Source of the DNA: DATAOG01 sp963798075
GTDB lineage: Bacteria; Pseudomonadota; Alphaproteobacteria; Geminicoccales; Geminicoccaceae
DNA length: 64,000 bases
Direction of reading: 5' to 3'
Assembly (NCBI GenBank): GCA_963798075.1
Contig: CAWCRU010000029.1
Coordinates: 1 to 64,000 of the forward strand
In this document: in pieces, positions 1-12,216 of the stretch
Layout: each line of letters begins with the position of its first letter
Position numbering within the stretch: position 1 is the first letter of the stretch
Made by a program: the position numbers and the translations under genes
The notes under the pieces: model-generated
What the model was told of the DNA's origin: nothing
Seen by the model: the letters and a program-made list of their open reading frames with translations, nothing else
The model's database searches: none

Positions 1-66
1 ATTGGCGCGGCTCGCCGCGGCACGGGCGCTGAACAGGTCGACCGCGGCGTCGCCGTGGCTGGACAT
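1..66 (-). CDS. Possible N-terminus of a gene running off the left edge
   Basis: On the minus strand an ATG at 66 is preceded by GGAG about 9 bases upstream, and an open frame of 22 codons runs off the window edge (MSSHGDAAVDLFSARAAASR...). It is too short to assign to a family. The ribosome-binding site and the lack of another convincing frame are the only support. Confidence 0.3.
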   Translation of the reverse strand, partial: MSSHGDAAVDLFSARAAASRAN

Positions 67-688
67 GGCCGAGTCTCCATTTGTCGATGTGCAGGGGCGG
101 TCGGGGGAGGGCTCGCGGGAGAGGTCCGAAGCCGGCTTCAGCTTAGCAGAACATAGGAATATCTGCAAGGCACGGACCGCCCGCCCTGTCGCCGATGGGC
201 AGCGGTTTGCCGTTCGTTGACCTCAAGCGATTATCGAGCTTTCCATGCGATAGGGGAATCCGCTCGACCCGAGCCAGAAGCCCCGGGCGCACTCGTCGCC
301 TCAGCGGGTTTCTGGGCAGCGTACTTTGGCGCCTGATGCTCCCGCCAGCGGACGAGCTCCATGGGCGGTGCGCCAGATGTCGGATGGTGTCGGACGTGGT
401 CAGATTGCCGGCCCGCGGGTCCTCAGGCTCAATCGCAACGAAGCCGGCATTCGAGCACTCGCACCTGCGACGAACCCGCGCAGCGCGGCTTTCGTCGCCG
501 AGCAGATCAACGTCTGAACACCGATGTAGTGCGGTCATCCTCTGCCCACCCCTGATGGGCCGCTCGTAGCCACAAGCCGACCAAGAGCGCTCAGCCATTG
601 CTGCACCGGTCGGCCGCCGGCGCTCGTGGCATCGGTTCGCTGCACGTGTGATTTCTTGTCGTGCCTCGTAACGTTCGCCTTCGACGCG
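67..688. other. Intergenic stretch, no convincing gene
   Basis: About 620 bases with several overlapping short frames on both strands, none with a recognisable domain, a good ribosome-binding site or a clean coding signature. It separates the possible leftward gene at the edge from the 3' end of the sulfatase. I see no convincing terminator hairpin, tRNA or repeat. Confidence 0.4.
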
Positions 689-2374
689 CTAGTTCTGCGC
701 TTCCGATAGCTTCTCCATCACCTCGTCGAGATTGAAGCTCGGGGGTTTTTGCCGGACCGGAAATTCCTTGAAGCTGGCAAGCCACTGTGCCGCGAGTGTT
801 TGCATCGGGACCTGAACGAATGCGCGGTCCATCATCCACTTGTTGTAATCGATGGACTTGTCGCCGCGCTCGAAGGGGTCGGCGCGCAGGTTGAAAAGCT
901 TCGGAATGCGCAAATTAGTGAATTCACCCTGCCAGACGCCGATGCCTTTATTGTTTTGCTCCAGGAAGACGCACTTCCATTCATTTACGCGTATTGCGAC
1001 CAGCTGGCCGTCGTCGTTCCAATAGATAAACTCCTTACGCGGGGATTCCTTTGCCTCACCTTTAAAGAAGGGCACGAGATTGAACCCGTCGAGATGGACC
1101 TTGAAGGTCTTGTCCCCGATCTGAGAGCCCCTAAGGCATTTCTCCACGATGTCGGGATCGCCACCGGCCGCGGCGAAGGTCGGGATCAGGTCGTAGTGCG
1201 AGAAGAAGTCATTGTAGACCGTGCCGGGCCGGATCGTACCGGGCCAGCGCATGACCATCGGCACGCGATACCCGCCTTCCCAGTTGGTGGCCTTCTCACC
1301 GCGGAACGGGGTCTGCCCGCCGTCCGGAAAGCTCATCACCTCCGCGCCATTGTCGGTAGTGAAGATCACGATGGTGTTGTCGGCGACGCCCAGGTCGTCG
1401 AGCTTCTGGAGCAGCTGACCGACAAACCCATCCAGCTCCACCATACCGTCAGGATAGATGCCGTAGCCGGTCTTGCCTTGAGACGCCGGCTTCAGATGGG
1501 TCCACACGTGCATGCGCGTGGGATTGAAGTAGCAGAACCACGGCGTGTTGGCCTGGTGCTGCCGGTCGATGAAGTTGAGCGCTGCGTTCAAGAACTCCTC
1601 GTCTACGGTCTCCATGCGCTTGGTGCCAAGCGGCCCAGTATTCTCGATGATCTGCTTCCCCACTTTGCCGTAGGCGGGATCGACGGTCGGGTCGTCGCGA
1701 TCACTCGCTTTGCATTTGAGGACGCCCCGCGGCCCGAACCTTGCGCGAAAGCGCGGGTTTTTCGGGTAATCCGGGTTTTCAGGCTCTTCCTCCGCGTTGA
1801 GATGGTAGAGGTTGCCGAAGAACTCGTCGAAACCATGCACGGTCGGCAGGAACTCGTTGCGGTCGCCCAAATGGTTCTTACCGAATTGCCCGGTGGCGTA
1901 GCCGAGCGGTTTCAGCGCTTCGGCAACGCTCATATCCTCGGCGTGCAGGCCAACGTCGGCGCCCGGAAGGCCCACCTTCGTCAGACCAGTGCGGATGGGC
2001 GACTGGCCGGTGATGAAGGCGGCGCGTCCGGCGGTGCAGCTCTGCTCGGCGTACCAGTCGGTGAACATCGCGCCTTCCTTGCCGATGCGATCGATGTTCG
2101 GCGTCCGATAGCCCATCATGCCGTGGTTGTAGAGGCTGACGTTGAACCACCCGATGTCGTCGGCCATGATCATGAGGATGTTCGGCTTAGCTCCTGCTGC
2201 GCCTACCGCCTGCGCCTGCGCGCTGCGCATTGCGGCAGCCGATCCGAGCGCGGCCGCCGCCGCGACCGTCGTGCCCGAAAGAAGAAGATTGCGCCGGCTG
2301 AGACCGTGAGCGTTCGCGGCCTCTCCTGCGTCGCCACGCGGGATAGCGTGGATGCGTTCCCCCTCGGTGCTCAT
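689..2374 (-). CDS. Tat-exported arylsulfatase-type sulfatase
   Basis: A 561-residue sulfatase of the alkaline-phosphatase superfamily, expected to hydrolyse sulfate esters in the periplasm. The N-terminus has a twin-arginine signal (SRRNLLLSG, residues 26-34) followed by an Ala-rich hydrophobic segment, so it should be exported folded. The metal-binding start of the fold is NILMIMADDIGW (about 65-76). The sulfatase signature C-T-A-G-R is at residues 113-117; C113 is the residue normally converted to formylglycine, which needs a maturase not present in this window. IFTTDNGAE supplies further metal ligands. Length fits the family. A GAGGGAG ribosome-binding site precedes the start. It stands alone, divergent from the small secreted protein at 2666. 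The substrate cannot be told from sequence. Confidence 0.93.
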   Translation of the reverse strand: MSTEGERIHAIPRGDAGEAANAHGLSRRNLLLSGTTVAAAAALGSAAAMRSAQAQAVGAAGAKPNILMIMADDIGWFNVSLYNHGMMGYRTPNIDRIGKEGAMFTDWYAEQSCTAGRAAFITGQSPIRTGLTKVGLPGADVGLHAEDMSVAEALKPLGYATGQFGKNHLGDRNEFLPTVHGFDEFFGNLYHLNAEEEPENPDYPKNPRFRARFGPRGVLKCKASDRDDPTVDPAYGKVGKQIIENTGPLGTKRMETVDEEFLNAALNFIDRQHQANTPWFCYFNPTRMHVWTHLKPASQGKTGYGIYPDGMVELDGFVGQLLQKLDDLGVADNTIVIFTTDNGAEVMSFPDGGQTPFRGEKATNWEGGYRVPMVMRWPGTIRPGTVYNDFFSHYDLIPTFAAAGGDPDIVEKCLRGSQIGDKTFKVHLDGFNLVPFFKGEAKESPRKEFIYWNDDGQLVAIRVNEWKCVFLEQNNKGIGVWQGEFTNLRIPKLFNLRADPFERGDKSIDYNKWMMDRAFVQVPMQTLAAQWLASFKEFPVRQKPPSFNLDEVMEKLSEAQN

Positions 2375-2665
2375 CGTTTGCTCCCTCCTCTGCAGTGAAA
2401 CCGATGTTGCTCATGAAGCGATCGGTCGGCTTGCCGTACCGCGGAGTATGTCCTTTGCTCCCGGTGCATGACAAGGATGAGTCCCGCTTCGGGCGAATGG
2501 CTGGAGCCCCAGTCGGCTTTGGGTCCACGACCGGCAGTGCCTTGGATCTGCGACTATGTCGGCAGTCCGACCGAGAGCGTCCGGAGCGGTCGGTTGACGG
2601 CGGCCCCGGTATGGGGCAGGCAGGGTGCCAGGGCTGGAGTTGCAGCGACCGGGGGAGGAGTGTCG

Positions 2666-3025
2666 ATGAGGTGGCTGTTGCGGGCGGCAGTCCTACTGCT
2701 TGCCGGAAGCTTTTTGAACCTGGCGGGCGCTGCCTGGGGGCAGGCGAACCCGATCAGGATGCTCGATCTGACGGCGGAGGATCTGAGCCTGATCGAGACG
2801 AGCGCCAATCGCCTCTACGAGGCGGGCGAGATCGGCGCCCTCGAGACCTGGTCGAACGCCCAGTCTGGCAATTCCGGCTCGATGCGGCTCCTCGCGACGT
2901 TCGAGCGGGACGGCCTGCCCTGCCGGCGCATCGAGCACGTCATCAAGGTCAAGAAGGACGCGACGCCCAAGCGCCTGGTGCTGGCGACCTGCCGCACGGG
3001 CGATGGCGTGTGGAAGCTGGTGTGA
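2666..3025 (+). CDS. Small secreted protein resembling the surface-antigen (RT0821/Lpp0805-type) domain
   Basis: A 119-residue protein with a clear signal peptide (MRWLLRAAVLLLAGSFLNLA, cleavage near AWG-QA). The ATG at 2666 is chosen because a strong GGGGGAGGAG site lies 6 bases upstream; a longer frame from 2468 lacks one. The C-terminal half has the pattern of the small surface-antigen/17-kDa-antigen tail: GLPCRRIEHVIKV, then LATCRTGDGVWKLV, with two cysteines that could pair. That similarity is by eye and the role is unknown. It is convergent with acnA, with only 28 bases between them. Confidence 0.6.
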   Translation: MRWLLRAAVLLLAGSFLNLAGAAWGQANPIRMLDLTAEDLSLIETSANRLYEAGEIGALETWSNAQSGNSGSMRLLATFERDGLPCRRIEHVIKVKKDATPKRLVLATCRTGDGVWKLV

Positions 3026-3053
3026 TCGTCGGCCGCGGCTCGTCCTGCTCCAC

Positions 3054-5778
<2,725 letters not shown>

Positions 5779-5824
5779 GGTGGCTCTCCTCGATCGCCAG
5801 CCGTTGCCGAGCGGCGCGGCGGCG

Positions 5825-6547
5825 CTACCCCGCCGGATCGGCGGACAGGCGCAGGTTGCGGATCTTGCGCGCGCTCAACTCCGCGCGCGTGCGCAAAATA
5901 TGCACGGCCACGAAGTAGCACAAGAAGGCGGCCCACATCACCAGGAGCGGCACCAGCATGCTCGGGTCGATCGCGGGGCCGCCGGGGCGCAGGATGCTGG
6001 CGGATTGGTGGAGCGTGTTCCACCAGTCGACCGAGAACTTGATGATCGGCAGGTTGACCGAGCCGACCAGGCACAAGATCGCGGCCGCGCGCGCCCCGCG
6101 GCCCGGATCGTCGAAGGCCTCGTAGAGGGCGATGTAGCCGAGGTAGAGGAAGAAGAGGATCAGGACCGAGGTCAGGCGCGCGTCCCAGACCCAGTAGGTG
6201 CCCCACATGGGCTTGCCCCAGAGGCTGCCGGTGACGAGCGCGATCGCGGTGAAGGCGGCGCCGATCGGGGCGGCCGCGCGCGCCGCGGTCTCGGCAAGCG
6301 GATGCCGCCAGACGATGCCGATGACGCTCGCCGCCGCCATCATCGCGTAGACCATCAGCGCCATCCAGGCGGCCGGCACGTGCACATACATGATCCGGTA
6401 GGCCTCGCCCTGCTGATAGTCGGGCGGCGCCTCGACCAGGGCAAGGTACAGGCCGAGCAGCATCAGCACGACGGCGGCACCGCCGGCCCACGGCAGGACC
6501 GCGTCGGCGATGCGCTGGTAGCGGAGCGGGTTGGCCAGGCGATGCAT
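5825..6547 (-). CDS. ccmC: Haem exporter subunit CcmC
   Basis: Inner-membrane protein of the System I cytochrome c maturation pathway that presents haem to CcmE. It has 240 residues and six predicted membrane segments. The tryptophan-rich haem-handling motif WGTYWVWDARLTS is intact, with the flanking periplasmic histidines (YVHVPAAW, and NTLHQ after FSVDWW). It lies 46 bases upstream of acnA on the same strand, probably co-transcribed. The gap is too small for ccmD, and ccmA-ccmB lie about 18 kb away at 24.0-25.3 kb. This separation is unusual because ccmA, ccmB and ccmC are normally contiguous. The frame is intact and full length. Confidence 0.95.
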   Translation of the reverse strand: MHRLANPLRYQRIADAVLPWAGGAAVVLMLLGLYLALVEAPPDYQQGEAYRIMYVHVPAAWMALMVYAMMAAASVIGIVWRHPLAETAARAAAPIGAAFTAIALVTGSLWGKPMWGTYWVWDARLTSVLILFFLYLGYIALYEAFDDPGRGARAAAILCLVGSVNLPIIKFSVDWWNTLHQSASILRPGGPAIDPSMLVPLLVMWAAFLCYFVAVHILRTRAELSARKIRNLRLSADPAG

Positions 6548-6677
6548 CGATCATACCGAAGAATATATTGTCCCGCTCGATTCGATCAAACCCACCCCGT
6601 TCCCATGAGCTGATTCCCGTTCCTTCGCTAGGCGATCCCGATCGAGCCTCTGAGCGCTGGACACTTCTCGCAAAACG

Positions 6678-8017
6678 GTGCACTCTAATCGCCGTACGCA
6701 ACTGGCAAGTGAGCTGCCCATGGTCCCCGAGATGGTACATAAGCTTGACGCTGTCTTCGGCATTAGCCGTGAGCTCCCAGAGACATACGTCGAGCGGGAG
6801 AATATTGACAATGCTCTTATCGACAGCCTTGCAAGAGACAAGCATATTGTCATCTTTGGCAGTTCGAAACAAGGCAAGACATGTCTGCGCAAACATTGTC
6901 TCGAGGACCGCGATTACATTGTTGCATCTTGTCAAAATAATTGGACGTTAAGCCAACTTCACTCAGCGATTCTCAAAGCGGCCGGCTATTCGACGCAGGA
7001 GGCACGCACGAAGACGGCAGACGGTCGCTTGAAATTGGATGTGGTGTTTACGGGGAACGTGGGCGTGCCGGGGGTAGCTCAAGCTGGGATCAAAGCTGCC
7101 GCTTCGGGCGGGCGCGATGCTGGCGAGGCTGAAGAGCGACGACGACTCCAAATCGATCCCCAAGATCCCAACGATATAATCGCCGCTCTTCGTGAGATTC
7201 ACTTTAAACAATTTATAGTTCTTGAAGATTTTCACTATATACCAGTTGAAACGCAAGAGGCATTTTCTTTCGCGCTAAAAGCATTTCACGAAATATCTGA
7301 TCTCGTATTTATCATCGTGGCGGTATGGCGCGAGGAGAACAAACTCATAGTGTTCAACGGCGACCTAACAGGTCGGATCGTGGCGATAGATGCAGATGCG
7401 TGGAATCCAGCTCAACTTGGAGAGGTCATAGAACAGGGAGAGATTTTCTGAACATTCAGTTTGCTGAACAGTTCAAAAACCGGCTAATAGAAAACTCTTT
7501 TGAGAGTGTCTATATAGTCCAAGAATGCTGCCACCGGACGTGCCGCATCGCGGAGGTCTACGAAACTCAAGGACAGTATAGAGAGATAGGAGGCGACTCT
7601 GATCCAGAAACTCTCATAAGAGACGTCGTAAACGAACAGTCTGGCAGATATAAATCTTTCTTGACAAACTTTGCTATGGGATATCAGGATACAGAGTTGC
7701 AGATGTTCAGATGGTTGCTGTACCCGGTGCTGGTAGCGGATATTGAGGAATTGCAGAATGGACTTCGTTACAGCGACATACGCAAGTCTATACAAGCGAG
7801 GCACCCGAGGGGTGGAGATCTAAATCTAGGAAACTTAACACAGGCATTGCAGTCGGCAACACAGCTGCAATCCAAAAAGAACATAAAACCGTTTGTGGTA
7901 GATTACGATAGAACGAACTTAGTGCTTTCGATTGTCGATAAAGGCTTCTTAATTTGGCTTCAGAACCAGAACAAGCGAGAGCTGCTGGAGCTCCTGGACT
8001 TGCCGGCTGACGACTAA
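6678..8017 (+). CDS. P-loop (AAA-type) ATPase of unknown role, one-base frameshift near 7444-7447
   Basis: A protein of about 446 residues read in two frames: 6678-7448, then 7445-8017. Adding one T to the TTTT run at 7444-7447 joins GEVIEQGEI to FLNIQFAEQF, so I treat it as one gene. Visible features are a Walker A motif G61-SSKQ-GKT68, a Walker B-like FIVLED at 179-184, and a C-terminal segment that looks like a winged helix (about 340-440). Base composition is far more AT-rich than the neighbouring genes, which suggests horizontal transfer. No partner gene is adjacent. The start is uncertain; an ATG at 6720 is an alternative. The architecture fits conflict-type NTPases, but I recognise no named system. 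Confidence 0.7.
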
Positions 8018-8384
8018 ACAATCTGCGCTGTGGAGCCAGTATGCCCGTCCGTCCTTTCCGGCCATCAACCTAGTCCGGCGCCGCCCGGCTTCAAAGCCTC
8101 TCGCTTGCGCGACGCCTACGCCACGGCGCCGCTGCCCGGCAAGCTGCATGACGGCCTGCCCAAGATCCGCGAGGCGGAGGAACGCTACTACGAGCCCCTC
8201 GAGGACCTGCCCCGGCGGGGACGTCTGAGACGCTGCTCCCCGGGGTTCGCCCGCATTTCTCACCGCCGGCGATCTTGCCGGAGGCTCCGTCTGCCGGTGA
8301 GGGGCAATTCCAGGGCGATCCCGGTTGGTGGCGGGGCCGCCTCATGCTAACTTTGTTGGCAAACTAGCGATCCGAAGGTTCGGA
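8018..8384. other. Transition stretch with possible gene remnant
   Basis: GC content jumps back to the chromosomal level here. A plus-strand frame from 8030 contains a segment (about 8085-8220) that reads like real protein, with residues such as LPGKLHDGLPKIREAEERYY, but it has no start signal and then degenerates. The segment around 8245-8300 contains an interrupted inverted repeat (CTCACCG ... CGGTGAG). It may be the debris of an old insertion at the right edge of the AT-rich island. Confidence 0.35.
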
Positions 8385-9197
8385 ATGGCCACTACACAGA
8401 TTGCGTTCCGCAGCTCGGCCGAGAGGCGCGAAGCCCTGCGCCAGCTGGCGCGCCGGCAAGGTCGCAGCATGCAGGCGATGCTTGATGATCTTTGCCGGCG
8501 GGCGCTCGCGGCCGATGGCGAGACGCCGACGCTCGCCGTCGCCATCCGGCGGCTGCGGGAGCATCAGTTCGAACTGGTGCAGCTCGGCATCGAGCAACTC
8601 TATCTCTATGGATCGGTCGCCCGCGGCGAGGCCCAGCCGTGGAGCGACGTCGACCTGTTCGCAGACCTGATGGACGAGGGGCGCTGGAACATCGTCCGTT
8701 GGGGTCATGTCCTCAATCGCCTCGAAGAAATTCTCCAGCGCCGGGTCGACTTCGCGGCCCGCCGCTCGCTCCCGGAGGCCGGCGCCGCGCCGAGCCGAGG
8801 CGCTGGCGTGCGCGAGAACCGGACGGTCGGCGCATATCAAGGTGGCCGGCTGGTCCTGGATCTGATCCGGGATCTGGACGAGGCGGCTTTCGGGGAAAGG
8901 TTCGGCGACGGCATCAATCAGTTTGCGGCGGCGATCTCCTATGCCCTGGTCACCATCGGTGAAGCCTGCCGGCAGCTGGTCGGCGGTGGTGAGGACGTGC
9001 GTGGTCCGCCGCCAGCACCGATCGTGGTAACTCATCCGGAGATCGACTGGCGCGGCTGGATCGGTCTGCGCAACGTCTTGACCCACGGCTATCATCGGCG
9101 CGACCCGCCCGTGATCTGGCGCGCGACGGCTGAGCTTGCGGCGCTGGTGCGAGCCTGCGAGGCGGGCATCGCGACGCGTGATCAGCCCGGGTCCTGA
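8385..9197 (+). CDS. RHH-MNT-HEPN single-chain toxin/antitoxin-like protein (HepT-MntA type)
   Basis: A 270-residue chain with three parts. Residues 1-45 resemble a ribbon-helix-helix DNA-binding antitoxin. Residues about 60-128 are a minimal nucleotidyltransferase (MntA-type) with the complete signature G76-S77-x10-D88-V-D90. Residues about 145-265 are a HEPN domain of the HepT/DUF86 type with the RNase motif R229-N-V-L-T-H234 followed by GY. In characterised systems MntA and HepT are separate proteins, and MntA AMPylates a tyrosine next to the HepT active site. The linker (about 128-148) is Ala/Gly/Arg-rich and looks like out-of-frame MntA tail, so a small indel may have fused two genes. 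The ATG at 8385 is preferred because the RHH-like domain begins there. Confidence 0.75.
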   Translation: MATTQIAFRSSAERREALRQLARRQGRSMQAMLDDLCRRALAADGETPTLAVAIRRLREHQFELVQLGIEQLYLYGSVARGEAQPWSDVDLFADLMDEGRWNIVRWGHVLNRLEEILQRRVDFAARRSLPEAGAAPSRGAGVRENRTVGAYQGGRLVLDLIRDLDEAAFGERFGDGINQFAAAISYALVTIGEACRQLVGGGEDVRGPPPAPIVVTHPEIDWRGWIGLRNVLTHGYHRRDPPVIWRATAELAALVRACEAGIATRDQPGS

Positions 9198-9446
9198 GCA
9201 CCGGCGTCACCCGGGCCGCCCGGGGCTGGTACTAGCCTTGCTGCGCAACGCCGGCTATAGCTAGTCGGGATAGCGAGCGCGAGACTGCCCGCGGCGTCAG
9301 GGAGCAGGCGGCGGCGAGCGTCCGGGCCAACGCCCGGGAGGCGGAGTGACATACGCGGTCGTGCGCACCGCAAGGCCGGCGGGGCCGGGCTCCATCAGGA
9401 GCACCGGAGGGGTCGGGCGCGCTCGCGGTCGAACCGGGCTCCGAGC
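9198..9446. promoter_or_regulatory. Upstream region of the LIV-type operon
   Basis: About 250 non-coding bases between the RHH-MNT-HEPN gene and the acyl-CoA synthetase that starts the transporter operon. It must hold the operon promoter, unless transcription reads through from upstream. I see no confident -35/-10 pair or palindrome. Confidence 0.3.
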
Positions 9447-11387
9447 GTGCCAGCGGCGTATCCTGACATGCAGCTCCCCGACCCGGCGCAGGCCGACACG
9501 ACCGCCAAGCTGCTGCTGCACAATGCGGCCCGCTTCGGCGCCGAGGTCGCGCTGCGCGAGAAGGACCACGGCATCTGGCACGTCTACAGCTGGGCCGATT
9601 CCAGGGCCAAGGTCGAGGAGCTGGCGCTCGGGCTCCTGGAACTCGGCCTCAGCCGCGGCGACGTGGTCGGGATCATCGGTCGCAACCGGCCGCACTGGCT
9701 CTGGGCCGAGCTCGCGGCGCAGAGCGTCGGCGCCATGTCGCTCGGCATCTACGAGGACGCCCTCGGCAAGGAGGTCGAGTATCTGCTCGGCTACGCCGAG
9801 GCCAGGGTCGCGTTCGCCGAGGACGAGGAGCAGGTCGACAAGCTCCTCGAGATCGCGGGCCGGCTGCCGAAGCTGCAGTGGATCGTCTACAACGATGCCC
9901 GCGGCCTGCGCAAATACGCCGACCCCCGGCTGCTCTCGCGCGCGCAGCTGATCGAGCGCGGCCGGGGCCAGGGCGCCGGCCGGTTCGAACAGCTGGTGGC
10001 CGAAGGTCGGGGCGACGAGGTCGCGGTGTTGTGCACGACCTCGGGCACGACCGCGCACCCCAAGCTCGCGATGCTCCAGCACCGGCCGCTCATCGAGCAC
10101 GTCCGCGCTTATCTGCGCGCCGAGCCGCGCGCGCCCACCGACGAGTACGTCTCGATCCTGCCGCTGCCCTGGATCGTCGAGCAGGTCTATGTGGTGCTGA
10201 TGCCGCTGCTCTCGCGCATCCGGGTCAACTTCCCCGAGGACGACCGCACGGTGATCAGCGATCTGCGCGAGATCGGGCCGACGCACGTGCTGTTCGCGCC
10301 GCGCGTCTGGGAGCAGATCTCGGCCGACGTCCACGCCCGTCTGCTCGATGCCAACCGGCTGAACCAGGCGGTCTTCCGCTGGGCCGTGCGCGCCGGGCTG
10401 AAGGCGCTCGATGGCGGCCGCCGCTCCTGGCTCGCGGACCGGATGTTGTTCGACACGCTGCGCGACCGGCTCGGCCTCTCGCGGGTCAAGTCGGCGGCGA
10501 CCGGCGGCTCGGCGCTCGGCCCCGACACTTTCCGATTTTTCCTCGCGATGGGGGTGCCGCTGCGCCAGCTCTACGGCCAGACCGAGGCGGCCGGCGCGTA
10601 TACGATCCAGACCGGCGGCGAGCTCGACTTCGACAGCTCGGGCCTCCCCTTCGAGGACACCGAGGTCCAGATCCACAACCCCGACGCGACCGGGCTCGGC
10701 GAGGTCCGGGTGCGCCACGTCGGCATGTTCAAGGGCTATTTCAAGCAGCCGGAAGAGTCCGCGCAGGCGATGGCCGCGGACGGCTGGCTCGCGACCGGCG
10801 ATGCCGGCTATCTCGACGAGAAGGGCCGGCTGGTGGTGGTCGACCGGCTGCGCGACATCGCGACGACCGCCACGGGCGTCCGTTTCTCGCCCCAGTTCAT
10901 CGAGAACAAGCTCAAGTTCTCGCCTTACATCGGCGAATGCGTGGTGCTCGGCAACGGCCGGGCGGCGGTGACCGCGATCTTGTGCATGCGCTATGCGATG
11001 GTCGCCAGATGGGCCGAGGGCGAGGGGCTGGCGTTCACGACCTACACCCACCTCGCGGCCAGGCCCGAGGTCTACCAATTGATCGCAGGCGAGGTCGACA
11101 AGGTCAACGCCAGCCTGCCGGCGGCCCAGCGGATCAGCCGGTTCCTTTTGCTCTACAAGGAGCTCGACGCCGACGACGGCGAACTCACCCGGACCCGCAA
11201 GGTGCGCCGCGGCGTGATCGACGAGCGCTATCGGGCGCTGATCGAGGCGCTCTATTCGAGCCGGCGCAGGGTCGCGGTCGAGACCGAGGTCACCTTCGAG
11301 GACGGGCGCACCGGGAGGATCGCAGCCGAGATGGCGATCCACGACGCGGCGCCCGAGGCGGCGCCGATCCAGCAGGCCGCCGAGTAG
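9447..11387 (+). CDS. Long-chain-type acyl-CoA synthetase (AMP-binding)
   Basis: A 646-residue member of the ANL superfamily that activates a carboxylic acid with ATP and CoA. It shows the phosphate-binding motif CTTSGTTAHPK, the adenine motif YGQTEAAG, the hinge region GDAGYLDEKGRLVVVDRLRD and the C-terminal TRTRKVRRG segment. The family resembles FadD/fatty-acyl-CoA synthetases, and such genes are often the first gene of LIV-type transporter operons. The chosen start is GTG at 9447; ATG at 9468 is also possible. It is 7 bases upstream of livG. The pairing suggests that the imported substrate, or a related acid, is converted to a CoA thioester. The substrate is unknown. Confidence 0.9.
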   Translation: MPAAYPDMQLPDPAQADTTAKLLLHNAARFGAEVALREKDHGIWHVYSWADSRAKVEELALGLLELGLSRGDVVGIIGRNRPHWLWAELAAQSVGAMSLGIYEDALGKEVEYLLGYAEARVAFAEDEEQVDKLLEIAGRLPKLQWIVYNDARGLRKYADPRLLSRAQLIERGRGQGAGRFEQLVAEGRGDEVAVLCTTSGTTAHPKLAMLQHRPLIEHVRAYLRAEPRAPTDEYVSILPLPWIVEQVYVVLMPLLSRIRVNFPEDDRTVISDLREIGPTHVLFAPRVWEQISADVHARLLDANRLNQAVFRWAVRAGLKALDGGRRSWLADRMLFDTLRDRLGLSRVKSAATGGSALGPDTFRFFLAMGVPLRQLYGQTEAAGAYTIQTGGELDFDSSGLPFEDTEVQIHNPDATGLGEVRVRHVGMFKGYFKQPEESAQAMAADGWLATGDAGYLDEKGRLVVVDRLRDIATTATGVRFSPQFIENKLKFSPYIGECVVLGNGRAAVTAILCMRYAMVARWAEGEGLAFTTYTHLAARPEVYQLIAGEVDKVNASLPAAQRISRFLLLYKELDADDGELTRTRKVRRGVIDERYRALIEALYSSRRRVAVETEVTFEDGRTGRIAAEMAIHDAAPEAAPIQQAAE

Positions 11388-11394
11388 GCGCGCC

Positions 11395-12216
11395 ATGGCC
11401 CTGGCCAGACAGCCGATCGTCCGCGCCGACCGCGCGCGCGGGCCCGATCGGGTGCTGCTCGCGGTCAGCGGCATCACGCTTCGCTTCGGCGGGGTCGCGG
11501 CCCTGACCGAGGTCAGCTTCGACATCCGCGAGCGCGAGATCCGGGCGATCATCGGGCCGAACGGCGCCGGCAAGTCGTCGATGCTGAACGTGATCAATGG
11601 CTTCTACCAGGCCCAGGAGGGCACGATCACCTATAAGGGGCGGACCTCGCGGCACATGCGCCCGCACGAGGCGGCGGTCCTGGGCATCGGTCGCACCTTC
11701 CAGAACATCGCCCTGTTCCGGGGCATGAGCACGCTGGACAACCTGATGACCGGCCGCATCCTGAAGATGCGCGCCACCTTCCTCGAACAGGCGATCTACC
11801 TCGGCCGCGCGAAGCGCGAAGAGCTCGTGCACCGCGAGTTCGTCGAGCAGATCATCGACTTCCTCGAGATCCAGACGATCCGCAACACGCCGGTGGGCCA
11901 GCTGCCCTACGGCCTGCAGAAGCGGGTCGAGCTCGGCCGGGCGCTCGCGATGCAGCCGGAGCTCTTGCTTCTGGACGAGCCGATGGCCGGCATGAACCTC
12001 GAGGAGAAGGAGGACATGTGCCGCTTCGTGCTCGACGTCAACGAGGAGTTCGGCACCACGATCGCGCTCATCGAGCACGACATGAGCGTCGTCATGGACA
12101 TCTCGGACCGGGTCGTGGTGCTCGACTACGGCAAGCTGCTCGCCGACGGCACGCCGGATGAGGTGCGCAACGACCCCGCCGTGATCGACGCCTACCTCGG
12201 GGTCGCCCATGACTGA
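11395..12216 (+). CDS. livG: LIV-type ABC transporter ATPase LivG
   Basis: One of two ATP-binding subunits of a branched-chain/hydrophobic amino-acid-type importer. In its 273 residues it has Walker A GPNGAGKSS, the signature LPYGLQKRVELGRAL and Walker B ELLLLDEPMAGM, plus the switch histidine in LIEHDMSVV. Its sequence type is LivG rather than LivF. It starts 7 bases after the acyl-CoA synthetase and its last 8 bases overlap the start of the MNT-HEPN gene, so the operon is tightly packed. Confidence 0.93.
   Translation: MALARQPIVRADRARGPDRVLLAVSGITLRFGGVAALTEVSFDIREREIRAIIGPNGAGKSSMLNVINGFYQAQEGTITYKGRTSRHMRPHEAAVLGIGRTFQNIALFRGMSTLDNLMTGRILKMRATFLEQAIYLGRAKREELVHREFVEQIIDFLEIQTIRNTPVGQLPYGLQKRVELGRALAMQPELLLLDEPMAGMNLEEKEDMCRFVLDVNEEFGTTIALIEHDMSVVMDISDRVVVLDYGKLLADGTPDEVRNDPAVIDAYLGVAHD

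Noticed and set aside
749..2398. Long plus-strand frame opposite the sulfatase, and similar long frames opposite acnA, the acyl-CoA synthetase, livM/CapK, paaK and the GGDEF-EAL genes
   Set aside because: They are antisense to clear genes, have Arg/Ala/Gly-rich low-quality translations, and match the long shadow frames expected in very GC-rich DNA.
7440..7451. Programmed -1 frameshifting in the P-loop ATPase
   Set aside because: The TTTT run is short, no strong downstream structure is evident, and the window has many similar single-base breaks in unrelated genes.
8245..8300. End of an insertion sequence next to the AT-rich island
   Set aside because: An interrupted inverted repeat is present, but there is no transposase fragment or matching second end within the window.
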